Positions 36,280-46,343 are shown, counted from the first letter of the stretch. The stretch is 64,000 nt of DNA from Pseudomonas sp. RIT409 (GCF_003052515.2 NZ_QARE02000001.1:496001-560000), one strand, 5' to 3'. Program-made: numbers and translations. Notes: generated by a model not told the origin, from the letters alone.

Positions 36280-36293
36280 ATATTGGCGTCACA

Positions 36294-37460
36294 TCACACC
36301 GATGCCTGCTCCGCCACCTCCGCCGGAGAAACGATGTTTGTCTTCTTGCCTCGCGACTGCCCTGAACTCAGGTAAGCGGCAATCGACTCCTGTGTCACTT
36401 CACCCAGGAACACATTCTCAGCATCCAGCACCGGCAGCCAGGCACGATTGAATTCGTACATGCGCGACAGAAGAATCCGCAAATGCTCGTCGTAGGCAGC
36501 AGTGGCGTTGAACGGGCGCAGAAATTGGTCGCAGGTGCCTGCCTGGCGATGCAGGTCGCGGCGCCGTACATAGCCTTTGGCCTTGTTCTGCGCGTCGGTC
36601 ACGACCACATACCGGCGGTCGTTCTCATCCATGATTTCGAGCGCATCGGCCACAGGGGTTTCCGGGCTGACCGAAGGGGCGTTGTCTGCGGCGTCTTCGG
36701 CCTTGACCAGCAGCAGGCGCTTGAGGGTGCTGTCCTGGCCAACGAAGTTGCTGACGAAATCGTCCGCAGGATGGGCCAGCAAGGTATCCGGGTGGTCGAT
36801 CTGCAACAGCTTGCCTGCGCGGAAGATCGCGATCTTGTCGCCCAGTTTGATCGCCTCGTCGATGTCGTGGCTGACCATGATCACGGTCTTGTTCAGCGCC
36901 CGCTGCATCTCGAAGAATTCGTTCTGGATCATCTCGCGGTTGATCGGGTCGACCGCACCGAACGGCTCGTCCATCAACAGCAGCGGCGCGTCGGCGGCCA
37001 GCGCGCGTATGACGCCAATGCGCTGTTGCTGGCCGCCGGACAGCTCTCGTGGGTAGCGATGCAAGTACTGCTTGGGCTCCAGCTTGATCATGCTCATCAG
37101 CTCGCGGGCCCGGTCGTGGCACTTCTGCTTGTCCCAACCCAGAAGTTTGGGCACGACCACAATGTTTTCCTCGATGGTCATGTTCGGGAACAACCCGATT
37201 TGCTGAATCACGTAGCCGATGTTGCGGCGCAGGGTCACTTCGTCCAGTTGCGTGGTGTCCTCGCCGTTGATCAGGACTTTGCCGGAGCTCGGCATGATCA
37301 GGCGGTTGATCATTTTCAGCGTCGTACTTTTGCCGCAACCGGACGGCCCGAGGAACACGCAGATCTCGCCTTCGTTGACAGTCAGGCTCACCGAGTCGAC
37401 GGCCTTCACTTCCTTGCCGTTGCTTTGAAAAGTCTTGGAGAGGTTCTGGAGTTCAATCAT
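36294..37460 (-). CDS. opuCA: Osmoprotectant ABC transporter ATPase
   Basis: A 388-residue ATPase of the glycine betaine/proline family, starting MIELQNLSKTFQSNGKEVKA. Walker A GPSGCGKST, signature LSGGQQQR and Walker B LLLMDEPFGAVDP are followed by two CBS domains (VADALEIMDENDRRYVVVTD, AWLPVLDAENVFLGEVTQES) that can sense ionic strength. The start at 37460 overlaps opuCB by 4 bp. Confidence 0.93.
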   Translation of the reverse strand: MIELQNLSKTFQSNGKEVKAVDSVSLTVNEGEICVFLGPSGCGKSTTLKMINRLIMPSSGKVLINGEDTTQLDEVTLRRNIGYVIQQIGLFPNMTIEENIVVVPKLLGWDKQKCHDRARELMSMIKLEPKQYLHRYPRELSGGQQQRIGVIRALAADAPLLLMDEPFGAVDPINREMIQNEFFEMQRALNKTVIMVSHDIDEAIKLGDKIAIFRAGKLLQIDHPDTLLAHPADDFVSNFVGQDSTLKRLLLVKAEDAADNAPSVSPETPVADALEIMDENDRRYVVVTDAQNKAKGYVRRRDLHRQAGTCDQFLRPFNATAAYDEHLRILLSRMYEFNRAWLPVLDAENVFLGEVTQESIAAYLSSGQSRGKKTNIVSPAEVAEQASV

Positions 37461-38110
37461 TTCAGGAGTCCTTTTGGAGTCAGCGAGCGTTGCAGCCACT
37501 GCAGAAGCAGGTCAGCGAAGATGGCCAGGATGCTGACCAATACAGCGCCGACGATCAGCATCGACATGTCGCTGCGGCTGATGGAAGCGAGGATGAGCAC
37601 GCCCAGACCACCGGCGCCAATGGTCGCGGCGATGGTCATGACGCCGATGTTCATGACCACAGCGGTGCGCACCCCGGCCAGGATCACTGGAACCGCGATG
37701 GGCAACTCGACCATCCGCAGGCGCTGACCGAAGGTCATGCCAATGCCGCGGGCCGCTTCACGAATGCCGGGCTCGACACCCGTAAGGGCGAGGTAGGTGT
37801 TGCGCATGATGGGCAACAGTGAATAGAGGAATACGGCGGTGATCGCGGGCAACGGCCCAAGCCCTTGGCCAAATTTCGAGTAGAACGGCAACAGCAGGCC
37901 GAACAGGGCAATCGATGGCACGGTCAGCAGCACCGTGGCGCTGGCTTGCAGCGGTCCGGCGAGGACTGGAAAGCGCGTCATGAATACGCCCAGCGGCACC
38001 CCGACGAGAATCGCCAGCGACACGGCGATACCGACAAGGGTGATGTGTTGCAGCGTCAGATGAAGCACCTGCTGCCAGTCCAGATGAGAAAACGCGCTGA
38101 GGAAGCTCAT
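37457..38110 (-). CDS. opuCB: Osmoprotectant ABC transporter permease
   Basis: A 217-residue BPD_transp_1 permease (LTLQHITLVGIAVSLAILVG, EAA-type loop EAARGIGMTFGQRLRMVELP, TIGAGGLG). It overlaps both neighbours by 4 bp. Confidence 0.93.
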   Translation of the reverse strand: MSFLSAFSHLDWQQVLHLTLQHITLVGIAVSLAILVGVPLGVFMTRFPVLAGPLQASATVLLTVPSIALFGLLLPFYSKFGQGLGPLPAITAVFLYSLLPIMRNTYLALTGVEPGIREAARGIGMTFGQRLRMVELPIAVPVILAGVRTAVVMNIGVMTIAATIGAGGLGVLILASISRSDMSMLIVGAVLVSILAIFADLLLQWLQRSLTPKGLLK

Positions 38111-39087
38111 GGTGTCTCCTCCTGTTGGCCTACCGGATCAAGCGCCGGGGTCTGCTTGACCGGCACGCTTTCGGAAGATGGATGGATCGGATGGCTGCGC
38201 AGGAAATCCGCGGCAACGACAGTGGGACTCTCGTGGTCGACGTCGACGCGAGCGTTGAGGTCGATCATCGTCTGGTTATCCAACAGCGCCGCCAAGGGCT
38301 TGAGCAGGTCAGCCAATTGCGGGTGCTTGTCCAGATACTCCTTGCGAATGACCGGTGCAGCGGTGTAGTCCGGAAAGTAGTGTTTATCGTCATCCAGCAC
38401 TTTGAGTTTGAACGCGTTCAACCGACCGTCGGTGGTGTACACCAACCCGGCGAATACCTGGCCGTTCTTCAACGCGGTGTAGACCAGGCCGGCGTCCATC
38501 TGCCGGGTGTTCTCGCGGCTCAGGTTCATGTCGTAGTGCTTGACCAGCCCCACGAGGCCGTCGGAGCGGTTGGCGAACTCGGTGTCCAGCGCCACGATAT
38601 GACCTTCCCCGACTTCATCCTTGAGCAATGCGGTCAGCCCGGAAATGGTGGAAATCTGCGGATACTGTCTGGCGATCTTTTCCGGCAGGGCCAATGCATA
38701 GGTGTTGTTGAACTTGGACGGCGAGAGCCAGACCAGACCTTTCTTGGCGTCCAGCTCCTTGACCCGCTGGTAAGTCTGTTCACTGTCGAGCCTTTCATCG
38801 ACGTGGTTGTAAGACACCAGCGAGACCCCGGTGTATTCCCAGAGCATGTCCAGCTGTCCACTTTCCTGGGCACTGCGAGCCAGGTTACTGCCCAGGCCAC
38901 CGGTGATCTGGACTTGGTAACCCTTGTCACGCAGGTACTGGGCGGTGAGCTCGGCGAGGATGGTCTGTTCGGTGAACACCCGCGCGCCGATGCGCAGGAC
39001 AGGACGTTCGGCGGGCGCTTCGGCCGCCTGGGCAAATCCGGCCAACAGCAAGCCTGCGCCCATGATGAATGTGCAGAGTTTTTTCAT
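38107..39087 (-). CDS. opuCC: Osmoprotectant-binding periplasmic protein (OsmF/YehZ-like)
   Basis: A 326-residue OpuAC-type binding protein with signal peptide MKKLCTFIMGAGLLLAGFAQ. It begins its mature fold with LRIGARVFTEQTILAELTAQ and has LDMLWEYTGVSLVSY and FAGLVYTTDGRLNAFKLKVL. It should bind choline, betaine or related compounds in the periplasm. A 27-bp gap separates it from opuCD, also on the minus strand. Confidence 0.93.
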   Translation of the reverse strand: MKKLCTFIMGAGLLLAGFAQAAEAPAERPVLRIGARVFTEQTILAELTAQYLRDKGYQVQITGGLGSNLARSAQESGQLDMLWEYTGVSLVSYNHVDERLDSEQTYQRVKELDAKKGLVWLSPSKFNNTYALALPEKIARQYPQISTISGLTALLKDEVGEGHIVALDTEFANRSDGLVGLVKHYDMNLSRENTRQMDAGLVYTALKNGQVFAGLVYTTDGRLNAFKLKVLDDDKHYFPDYTAAPVIRKEYLDKHPQLADLLKPLAALLDNQTMIDLNARVDVDHESPTVVAADFLRSHPIHPSSESVPVKQTPALDPVGQQEETP

Positions 39088-39114
39088 GAAAATTCCTTTC
39101 TCTCGGCCACTCGC

Positions 39115-39828
39115 TCAGCGAGCCAGCCCTCGTTCCAGCCAGAGGCGGCTCATCAGGGTCACGGCGCCATCGAGCAACAGCGCGAGCAGCGCTGTGCAGG
39201 CTGCACCCAGGACCAACTGGGGCTGATTGTTCAGCGCAATACCGGGGAAAATCAGGCTGCCGAGGCTGTTGGCACCGATCAGGAACGCGAGCGGTGCAGT
39301 ACCGACGTTGATCGCCAGCGCGACCCGAACGCCGCCGACGATGATCGGCACAGCGTTGGGCAACTCGACACGCCACAAGACCTGGCGAGGTGTCATGCCG
39401 ATGCCGGTCGCGGCTTCTTTGAGCGAACCCTGAACGTTTTTCAGGCCTTCATAAGTGTTGCGCACGATGGGCAACAACGAAGCGAGGAACAGCGCGAAGA
39501 TGGCAGGCCCACTGCCGATGCCCAGAATGCCCAGGGCGATGGCCAATACGGCCAGAGGAGGAACGGTGTTACCGATGTTGAAGATCTGCATGAAACGTTC
39601 GGCGCGGCCAACCATGTTCGGTCGGCTGAGCACAATGCCGGTCGGGATTCCGACCACCAGTGCCGCCAGCATCGATGCCAGTACCAGCATCACATGGGCT
39701 TGCAGATAAAACAGCAGATCGTCCTGATACTGCTTGATTGTGTCGATGCCGATCCATTGGACCAGCAGGGCCAGGAGCACGATAGCGATCGCACCTCCCA
39801 TCAGCCCCTTGCCATAGCGATTAGCCAC
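39115..39828 (-). CDS. opuCD: Osmoprotectant ABC transporter permease
   Basis: A 237-residue permease with GTG start and AAGGAGT 6 bp upstream. First gene of the opuCD-CC-CB-CA operon. It has the EAA-like loop EAATGIGMTPRQVLWRVELP and the IGANSLGSLIFPG segment. Confidence 0.92.
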   Translation of the reverse strand: MANRYGKGLMGGAIAIVLLALLVQWIGIDTIKQYQDDLLFYLQAHVMLVLASMLAALVVGIPTGIVLSRPNMVGRAERFMQIFNIGNTVPPLAVLAIALGILGIGSGPAIFALFLASLLPIVRNTYEGLKNVQGSLKEAATGIGMTPRQVLWRVELPNAVPIIVGGVRVALAINVGTAPLAFLIGANSLGSLIFPGIALNNQPQLVLGAACTALLALLLDGAVTLMSRLWLERGLAR

Positions 39829-40161
39829 GGGCGGACTCCTTATTTCAGTCGGCGAACACCTCCCGTGACGGGCCTTTTCAGGCCGCCCGCGAAGGGTCGC
39901 GAAGAGCAGCGGGTGGGTCGCCGATAAGCGGCGAAAACACGAGCCATGAGCGCAGCTTCGTCAAGCTGACTTGCAGATAGTGCGTCCCCTGGCAACGCTT
40001 GCCGCGTCATGGGCAGCAGGGGAATGGACGTCTCCGGAACCGCAAAGGTTCCCACGTGAGATGCTACTTGGCCACCCCTGATTGACTGAACGGTTCGGAT
40101 ATTGCGTTCGTTTGGGCTATAATCGCCGCCCTTTTTTGAATCACCTCTCGGGCGATTTCCC
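39829..40161. promoter_or_regulatory. 333-bp divergent promoter region of opuC and prfC
   Basis: A consensus TATAAT at 40118-40123 lies 39 bp before prfC and is the probable -10 box; a -35 is weak (TTCGGA near 40094). The opuC promoter must lie in the left half but has no recognisable box. No gene seen. Confidence 0.5.
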
Positions 40162-41745
40162 ATGACCAGACAGGCCGCCGAAGTCGCGAAGCGCCGCACT
40201 TTCGCCATCATTTCTCACCCCGACGCCGGTAAGACCACCATCACTGAAAAGCTTCTGTTGATGGGCAAGGCCATTGCCGTCGCCGGTACGGTGAAATCCC
40301 GCAAGTCCGATCGCCATGCCACATCCGATTGGATGGAGATGGAGAAACAGCGGGGTATTTCCATCACCACGTCGGTCATGCAGTTCCCCTACCGCGAACA
40401 CATGATCAACCTGCTCGACACCCCCGGCCACGAAGACTTCTCGGAAGACACCTACCGTACCCTCACCGCAGTGGACTCGGCCTTGATGGTGCTTGACGGC
40501 GGTAAGGGTGTCGAACCGCGGACCATCGCGCTGATGGATGTCTGCCGCCTGCGCGACACGCCGATCGTCAGTTTCATCAACAAACTGGACCGCGACATTC
40601 GCGACCCGATCGAACTGCTCGACGAAATCGAAGCCGTCCTGAAGATCAAGGCGGCGCCCATCACTTGGCCCATCGGCTGCTACCGTGACTTCAAGGGCGT
40701 GTACCACCTGGCGGGCGACTACATCATCGTCTACACGCCCGGTCATGGCCATGAGCGCACCGAGACCAAGATCATCCAGAAACTGGACTCCGACGAAGCC
40801 CGGGCTCATCTGGGCGACGAGTACGAGCGCTTCCTCGAACAGCTCGAACTGGTTCAGGGTGCCTGCCATGAGTTCGATCAACAGCAATTCCTCGACGGCC
40901 ACATGACGCCGGTGTTTTTCGGCACTGCACTGGGCAACTTCGGTGTCGATCATGTACTGGATGCGGTCGTGGACTGGGCGCCGCAGCCACTGGCCCGGGT
41001 TGCCCATGAGCGTACGGTCGAGCCGGTCGAGGAGAAGTTCAGCGGGTTCGTGTTCAAGATCCAGGCGAACATGGACCCCAAGCACCGTGACCGCATCGCG
41101 TTCATGCGCATCTGTTCAGGCAAGTACGACAAGGGCATGAAGATGCGTCATGTGCGGACCGGCAAGGACGTCCGAATCGGCGATGCACTGACGTTCTTTT
41201 CCAGCGAGCGCGAGCAGTTGGAAGAGGCCTATGCCGGCGACATCATCGGCCTGCACAACCACGGCACGATTCAAATCGGCGACACGTTCACCGAAGGGGA
41301 AGGTCTCGGCTTCACCGGTATCCCTCACTTTGCCCCGGAACTGTTCCGTCGCGTGCGTCTGAAGGATCCACTGAAATCCAAGCAACTGCGCCAAGGCCTG
41401 CAGCAACTGGCCGAAGAAGGTGCAACGCAGGTGTTCTTCCCAATGCGCAGCAACGACATCATCCTGGGCGCGGTGGGTGTGCTGCAGTTCGACGTGGTGG
41501 CCAGCCGATTGAAAGAGGAATACAAGGTGGAATGCTCCTACGAGCCGATCACCGTGTGGTCCGCGCGCTGGATCGACTGCGCCGACAAGAAGAAACTCGA
41601 GGAATTCGAAAACAAGGCGGTGGAAAACCTTTCAGTGGACGGCGGCGGTCACCTGACCTATTTAGCGCCGACACGGGTCAACCTGAGCCTGATGGAAGAG
41701 CGCTGGCCAGATGTCAAATTCCGCGCGACGCGGGAGCATCATTAA
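40162..41745 (+). CDS. prfC: Peptide chain release factor 3
   Basis: A 527-residue translational GTPase that recycles RF1/RF2. P-loop SHPDAGKTT, switch [17 protein letters not shown] and NKLDRD are intact. The C-terminal RF3 domain ([20 protein letters not shown]) is full length. Confidence 0.97.
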   Translation: MTRQAAEVAKRRTFAIISHPDAGKTTITEKLLLMGKAIAVAGTVKSRKSDRHATSDWMEMEKQRGISITTSVMQFPYREHMINLLDTPGHEDFSEDTYRTLTAVDSALMVLDGGKGVEPRTIALMDVCRLRDTPIVSFINKLDRDIRDPIELLDEIEAVLKIKAAPITWPIGCYRDFKGVYHLAGDYIIVYTPGHGHERTETKIIQKLDSDEARAHLGDEYERFLEQLELVQGACHEFDQQQFLDGHMTPVFFGTALGNFGVDHVLDAVVDWAPQPLARVAHERTVEPVEEKFSGFVFKIQANMDPKHRDRIAFMRICSGKYDKGMKMRHVRTGKDVRIGDALTFFSSEREQLEEAYAGDIIGLHNHGTIQIGDTFTEGEGLGFTGIPHFAPELFRRVRLKDPLKSKQLRQGLQQLAEEGATQVFFPMRSNDIILGAVGVLQFDVVASRLKEEYKVECSYEPITVWSARWIDCADKKKLEEFENKAVENLSVDGGGHLTYLAPTRVNLSLMEERWPDVKFRATREHH

Positions 41746-41779
41746 TAGCTGATAGCGCCGCCCCCCGGCCCGGCGCCTT

Positions 41780-41810
41780 GATCGTTCCCACGCAGAGCAT
41801 GGGAACGATC
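41780..41810. repeat. Palindromic element after prfC
   Basis: GATCGTTCCCA (41780-41790) pairs with TGGGAACGATC (41800-41810). Same family as the 24391-24475 palindrome; it may terminate prfC. Confidence 0.75.
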
Positions 41811-41825
41811 ATTCAACGTGATATC

Positions 41826-41913
41826 TGTAGGCGCGCGCTTGCCCGCGAGTGCGTTTGGTTGACCGACAGCACTGTGTCAGAAAGGACGCCATCGCGGGCA
41901 AGCGCGCGCCTAC
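41826..41913. repeat. REP inverted pair
   Basis: TGTAGGCGCGCGCTTGCCCG at the left and CGGGCAAGCGCGCGCCTAC at the right. Confidence 0.85.
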
Positions 41914-41922
41914 CACCGCAAC

Positions 41923-42821
41923 TCAGTTCTTGATCATGTCGTGTTTGATCCAGTCGATCACCGAGGTGGTTTTCGGAGCCCAGCCCAACAATTCCCGTGC
42001 ATGCTTGCCACGCACGCGGCTGTTGGAGCCCAAGCCATAATTGGCCATCTCGTAACCCCACTCGGCTTCAGCGTCTTTGAGCGGCCAGTCCTGCGCCTTG
42101 CCAAGCCCCATGGCCTGTGCGATGGCATTGCTCATGTCCAGAAATGACGCTTCGCCGCTTTCAACGAAATAGAAGGTGCCAGCCGGGTCTTTTCCAGCGC
42201 CAGTGCGTAAAGCTCGACCACATCGTCGATGTGCACATTCGACCAGATATTGCCACCGCTGCCGACGTGCCGGACGACCCCGCTCTTGCGAGCCTTTTTG
42301 ACCAGACTTGGCAGTTGCACGCTGTCGCGGTTCACGCCCAGGCTGTGGCCGTAGATCAAGGTGTTGCAGAGCACGGCCGAGCGCACGCCCTCTTGGGCAG
42401 AGGCGATCACCCGATCATCGATGGCGACGCGAGCCGCTTTGTCGGAGGTCGGCGCTGGCAGGTTGTCTTCGTAATAGATCACGTCAGAGTGCTCGCCGCC
42501 CGAAGCATCGCCGACGATGCTGGAGCCGCTGGTGTGCAGCAACGGCTTGTCAGAACCTTCGAGCCCTTCGATCAGCGCTAGGACCGCGCCCAAGTGATCA
42601 CTGCTGGCGGCATTGATCACCGCATCAGCCCGGCGTGCCTGCTCGATCAGCAAAGCCTTGTCGTCGAGCGTCCCGACGACCGGGACAATACGCAACGCCG
42701 TTAATTCTTCCGCCTGTTCGGCACTGCGCACCAGACCCGTAACGTGATGGCCTTTCTGGACCAGACCCGTGGCGATGGAACCGCCGATGAAACCCGCCGC
42801 GCCGGTAATGAAAACGTTCAT
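41923..42821 (-). pseudogene. NAD(P)-dependent epimerase/SDR-like gene with a frameshift
   Basis: The 5' part (42821 to about 42190) encodes an extended-SDR fold: MNVFITGAAGFIGGSIATGL with the GxxGxxG nucleotide site, then ASAQEGVRSAVLCNTLIYGH. The 3' part (41923 to about 42185) continues the family in another frame (PAGTFYFVESGEASF, ARELLGWAPKTTSVIDWIKH). The switch is at the G run 42185-42187 on the plus strand (CCC in the gene); one more base would join the frames as EKTPAGTFYF. Loss of one base in a homopolymer could be a true recent mutation or a sequencing error. If real, the protein ends after about 229 residues without its C-terminal domain. Confidence 0.8.
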
Positions 42822-43000
42822 GAATGCCTCCGTTGAATCGAATGGAATGCGCCCATGGAACTACGGCCCCACTGTTGAAAAAAACCAGCATCGAACCAAA
42901 TGACCTTTGCGTGTGTGGCAAAGATCGCTTCCTCCCTTGTCCAGAGGTCATCGCACGGCGTGATCGCACGAGACGCCGTTGAAGGCGCAAACCGTGAAAC

Positions 43001-43903
43001 TCACGCCGCGTACCGCCGCAACTTCTGCTGGATAAAGTCCAGAAAGCACTGAATTCTCAGCGCCAATTGGGAATTGCGGTAATAAACCGCGTGGATAGGC
43101 TGACGGTAGCCATTGTTCGCGTCGGGCAATACGACCTCCAGGCGCCCCTGACGAATGTCTTCATGGGTCATGAAGTGCGACAGGCAGACGATGCCTTCGC
43201 CCGCCAGCGCCAGGTGGCGCAGGGTTTCACCGCTGGAGGCTGCCACGGTGGGCCGAATGAGAAACTGCTCGCCATCGGCATGTCGCAACGGCCAGTGGTT
43301 GAGCGTTTCGGTCTGGGTGAAACCCAGCAAGGCGTGCCCGTTCAAGTCATCGACTGTCCTGGGTGTGCCGTGTTTTTTCAGGTACTCGGGGCTGGCCAAG
43401 ATGTTCAGTGGGCTGGTGCCCAGGGAGCGCGCGTGCAGCGTCGAGTCGGCCAGGTCTCCGATACGAATGGCGACGTCGGTGCTCTGCTCCAGCAGGTCGA
43501 TGATCACGTCGTTGCTGTTCAGCTCCAGCTGAATTTCTGGATACAACGCCCGAAACTCTGCCACGTACGGAACGATGGAATGCAGCACGAACGGAAATGC
43601 TGCATTGATTCGCAAACGCCCGGAGGGCGTCTGTTGCCGAAGAGACAGGCGCTCTTCCAGGTCTTCCATCTGCGCCAGGATCTGCCGCGCCCGCTCGAGA
43701 AAGAATTTGCCTTCCTCGGTCAGGTCCATCCGCCGAGTCGTACGGTTGATCAATGTCGTGTCGAGCTTGTTTTCAAGACGGGACAGCGTGCGGCTGATCG
43801 CCGACGGCGTCTGGTTCATCTGTTCGGCAGCAGCGGAGATAGAGCCGCTTTCGATCACAGACACGAACACCTGCAGCTCATCGGATCGGGCTTTCAAGGT
43901 CAT
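43001..43903 (-). CDS. LysR-family transcriptional regulator
   Basis: A 300-residue LysR protein (MTLKARSDELQVFVSVIESG, HTH SISAAAEQMNQTPSAISRTL, co-inducer domain from about residue 90). Divergent paralogues often regulate a neighbouring SDR gene, and the frameshifted epimerase lies next to it on the same strand. A TTG at 43945 would extend it by 14 residues; the ATG at 43903 fits the family N terminus. Confidence 0.88.
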   Translation of the reverse strand: MTLKARSDELQVFVSVIESGSISAAAEQMNQTPSAISRTLSRLENKLDTTLINRTTRRMDLTEEGKFFLERARQILAQMEDLEERLSLRQQTPSGRLRINAAFPFVLHSIVPYVAEFRALYPEIQLELNSNDVIIDLLEQSTDVAIRIGDLADSTLHARSLGTSPLNILASPEYLKKHGTPRTVDDLNGHALLGFTQTETLNHWPLRHADGEQFLIRPTVAASSGETLRHLALAGEGIVCLSHFMTHEDIRQGRLEVVLPDANNGYRQPIHAVYYRNSQLALRIQCFLDFIQQKLRRYAA

Positions 43904-43957
43904 TCTCCGTTGTACGTCGTGGCTGTGGAAACGCGGCGCCAGCAAACACCATCCGCA

Positions 43958-44521
43958 TCACGGCAGCAGCCCTGCAGTTCGATAGGCCTGGATCGTGGTA
44001 TCGAAGACGGCGATATCGCCACGCCCGCGAGCCACCAACTGTGCCCCTTCCACCGCTGCGTAGATCGCCAGCGCCTGGCTCAATCGCTCATCGTCGGTCA
44101 ACTGAGGCCGACAGACCGAAAGCACGTCGTTCAACCAACGCACGTTGACGTCCGTGAAGTTGTCGACTTCAACCCGGACTTCGGGGGGAAGATCGTCGTA
44201 CTCGGCGGCCATGATGCCGCATAGACACATCCGATTATCGTTGACCAGCGCCATGCGAAAAATTTCGGTGTAGCCCTTCATCCAGAGGTTCAGGTCGTCG
44301 GAGTCCTCGCGCAGACCGCTCAGATAGGCGATGCCGTCTTCGGTGTAGCGTCGGGCCAACGCGCTGCCCAGATCCCCCTTGGTAGGGAAATGGTAGTGAA
44401 TACTCGCACTTTTGATGCCCACTTCCTTGGCCAATTCGCGAAAGCTCAGGCCATTGTAGCCGCGGGTTTGAACCATTTTCCGGGCGACCGTCATGATCGT
44501 TTCCCGAGTATCCATCGTCAT
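43958..44521 (-). CDS. TetR-family repressor
   Basis: A 187-residue regulator with HTH YNGLSFRELAKEVGIKSASI and HYHFPTKGDL, typical of TetR repressors of redox/electrophile response (cysteines at MCLCGIM near residue 98). Divergent from the glutathione transferase gene; two repeated boxes between them are candidate operators. Confidence 0.9.
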   Translation of the reverse strand: MTMDTRETIMTVARKMVQTRGYNGLSFRELAKEVGIKSASIHYHFPTKGDLGSALARRYTEDGIAYLSGLREDSDDLNLWMKGYTEIFRMALVNDNRMCLCGIMAAEYDDLPPEVRVEVDNFTDVNVRWLNDVLSVCRPQLTDDERLSQALAIYAAVEGAQLVARGRGDIAVFDTTIQAYRTAGLLP

Positions 44522-44533
44522 AAATTTACCTTC

Positions 44534-44600
44534 CTATCGATAGATAGACGTTGACAGGCGAAATCATCTCAGCGCAGTGTATACCTACCGATAGATAGAC
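44534..44600. promoter_or_regulatory. Candidate TetR operators and gst promoter
   Basis: CTATCGATAGATAG (44534-44547) and CTACCGATAGATAG (44585-44598) are near-identical boxes, 51 bp apart, in the divergent tetR-gst gap. TTGACA at 44551-44556 could be a -35 box of gst. Confidence 0.6.
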
Positions 44601-44615
44601 AGCTATGGAGCTCGC

Positions 44616-45260
44616 ATGAAAGTTTTCGATATTCCCGGTTTTCCCAATCCTTTGCGCATCCGAATCGTTCTTGCGGAAAAAGGTCTGGCGTCGAGCGTGG
44701 AGTTCATCAAGGTGGACTTGCCCGCCGCCGAACACAAACAGCCGCCGTTTCTGGCGATCAACCCCACCGGGACCGTCCCCGTATTGCAACTGGATGACGG
44801 GACATACATCTCCGAATGCACGGCCATTACTGAATACCTCGATAATCTCGACGGCAACCCGACGCTGACCGGTAAGACGCCGAAGGAAAAAGCGGTCATT
44901 CACATGATGCAGAAACGCGCCGAGTCCGAGCTTGCCGACCCGGTCGGCTTTTACTTCCACCACGCGACGCCTGGCCTGGGTGCTGCGCTGCAACCGTACA
45001 AGAGCCCTGAGTGGGAAGGCCGCGTCGAGTGGGGCAACCGCCAGCGCGACAAGGCAGTGGCCGGGATGAAATATTTCGACCACGTGCTGCGCAGCCAGCC
45101 CTACGTTGCCGGGGATCACTTCTCGATGGCCGACATTACCGTGCTCGGGGGCCTGATCTTCGCCGGTTTCGCCAATATCGACATTCCGGATGAATGCACC
45201 GCGCTGAAATCCTGGCAAGCCAACGTACAGCAGCGTCCGAGCGTGCGTAATCCGGCTTGA
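44616..45260 (+). CDS. Glutathione S-transferase family protein
   Basis: A 214-residue GST: thioredoxin-fold N-terminal domain (MKVFDIPGFPNPLRIRIVLA, INPTGTVPVL, SECTAITEYLD for glutathione binding) and helical C-terminal domain with FSMADITVLGGL. Likely detoxifies an electrophile and is controlled by the divergent TetR. Confidence 0.92.
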   Translation: MKVFDIPGFPNPLRIRIVLAEKGLASSVEFIKVDLPAAEHKQPPFLAINPTGTVPVLQLDDGTYISECTAITEYLDNLDGNPTLTGKTPKEKAVIHMMQKRAESELADPVGFYFHHATPGLGAALQPYKSPEWEGRVEWGNRQRDKAVAGMKYFDHVLRSQPYVAGDHFSMADITVLGGLIFAGFANIDIPDECTALKSWQANVQQRPSVRNPA

Positions 45261-45331
45261 TTCTTCCCGCCATGAGCGGCACAGCATCAGGGCACCCCAC
45301 CCCTTCATCTCACGCTTTGAAGAGACTGTTC

Positions 45332-46303
45332 ATGACCGTTTACACCCCTAGTCGTGCGTTGCGTCACGCCCTGACCATCGTCGCGCTCACCTCCGCCTGC
45401 ACGCTGATGACGGCTCACGCCGATACCACCCGCGTAGCTGGCAAAGCAGGCAGCCATTACACCCATCAGACCGCCCCGACTCAATTCGTCAATGTGGACG
45501 GCGCCCAACTCGCCTACCGACGTTTCGGCAAAACAGGGGGCGTGCCATTGGTGTTTCTTCAGCACTTCGTCGGCAATCTGGACAGCTGGGACCCCGAAGT
45601 CATCGACGGCTTCGCCCGTGATCGCGAAGTCATTCTCTTTGACAACGCAGGCGTTGCCAGCTCGAGCGGCCAGGTGCCGAACAACATCCAAGATATGGCC
45701 AAATACGCCGCTGGCCTGCTCCAGGCGCTGGGCGTGAAAAAAGCCGACTTGCTGGGGTTTTCGATGGGCAGTCTGATCGCTCAGCAGGTGGCGCTCGATC
45801 ATCCTGATTTGGTGCGTCGCCTGATTCTGGTCGGTTCATCCCCTCGCGCGGGTGTAGGGATGGCTTCGCTCACACCGGAGTTTCAGGGGTATCTGGCCAA
45901 GAAACGCGAAGTGCCGGACGAACTGTTGCTCGACGTATTCTTCACCCAAAGCGCCGAAAGCCAGGCATCGGGGCGGGAATTCCTGACGCGGCTGCGGGCG
46001 CGCAAGGTTAACCGCGACGTCGACGTCAACGACAAGACGGCCCCCGCGCAAGCCGCCGCGATCGCCGGCTGGGGCACTCCAGCGGAGCATGCCAACGACT
46101 ACCTCAAGAACATTCATCAGCCTACGCTGGTGGTGGCCGGCAGCAACGACATCGTGTTCTACACGGTGAACGACGTGACGCTGCAACAGAACCTGCCGAA
46201 CGCCCAATTAGTGATCTACCCGGATTCGAATCACGGCGCGATCTATCAATATCCGGAACTGTTCGTCAAACACGCCACCCTGTTTTTGAACGGCGTGAAG
46301 TGA
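45332..46303 (+). CDS. Secreted alpha/beta hydrolase
   Basis: A 323-residue hydrolase with a signal peptide (about residues 1-30, TIVALTSACTLMTAHA). Catalytic motifs are LLGFSMGSLIAQQ (nucleophile S), a central D in VVAGSNDIVF and H in PDSNHGAI. The ATG at 45332 gives the signal peptide directly; the frame runs further upstream to 45257, overlapping gst. It follows gst by 71 bp and may be in the same TetR regulon. Confidence 0.85.
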   Translation: MTVYTPSRALRHALTIVALTSACTLMTAHADTTRVAGKAGSHYTHQTAPTQFVNVDGAQLAYRRFGKTGGVPLVFLQHFVGNLDSWDPEVIDGFARDREVILFDNAGVASSSGQVPNNIQDMAKYAAGLLQALGVKKADLLGFSMGSLIAQQVALDHPDLVRRLILVGSSPRAGVGMASLTPEFQGYLAKKREVPDELLLDVFFTQSAESQASGREFLTRLRARKVNRDVDVNDKTAPAQAAAIAGWGTPAEHANDYLKNIHQPTLVVAGSNDIVFYTVNDVTLQQNLPNAQLVIYPDSNHGAIYQYPELFVKHATLFLNGVK

Positions 46304-46343
46304 GGCCCGGTGTGCCGTGCGGCGAAACTCCGCACGACACGTT

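Larger units (their letters stand above)
35835..36293. other. 459-bp gap between opuCA and speC
   Basis: It contains the speC leader, a minus-strand terminator at 35953-35988 and a REP pair (36187-36279). No gene. Confidence 0.6.

Noticed and set aside
38125..39927. 600-codon plus-strand frame across opuCC and opuCD
   Set aside because: Shadow frame; opuCC and opuCD carry clear transporter motifs on the minus strand.
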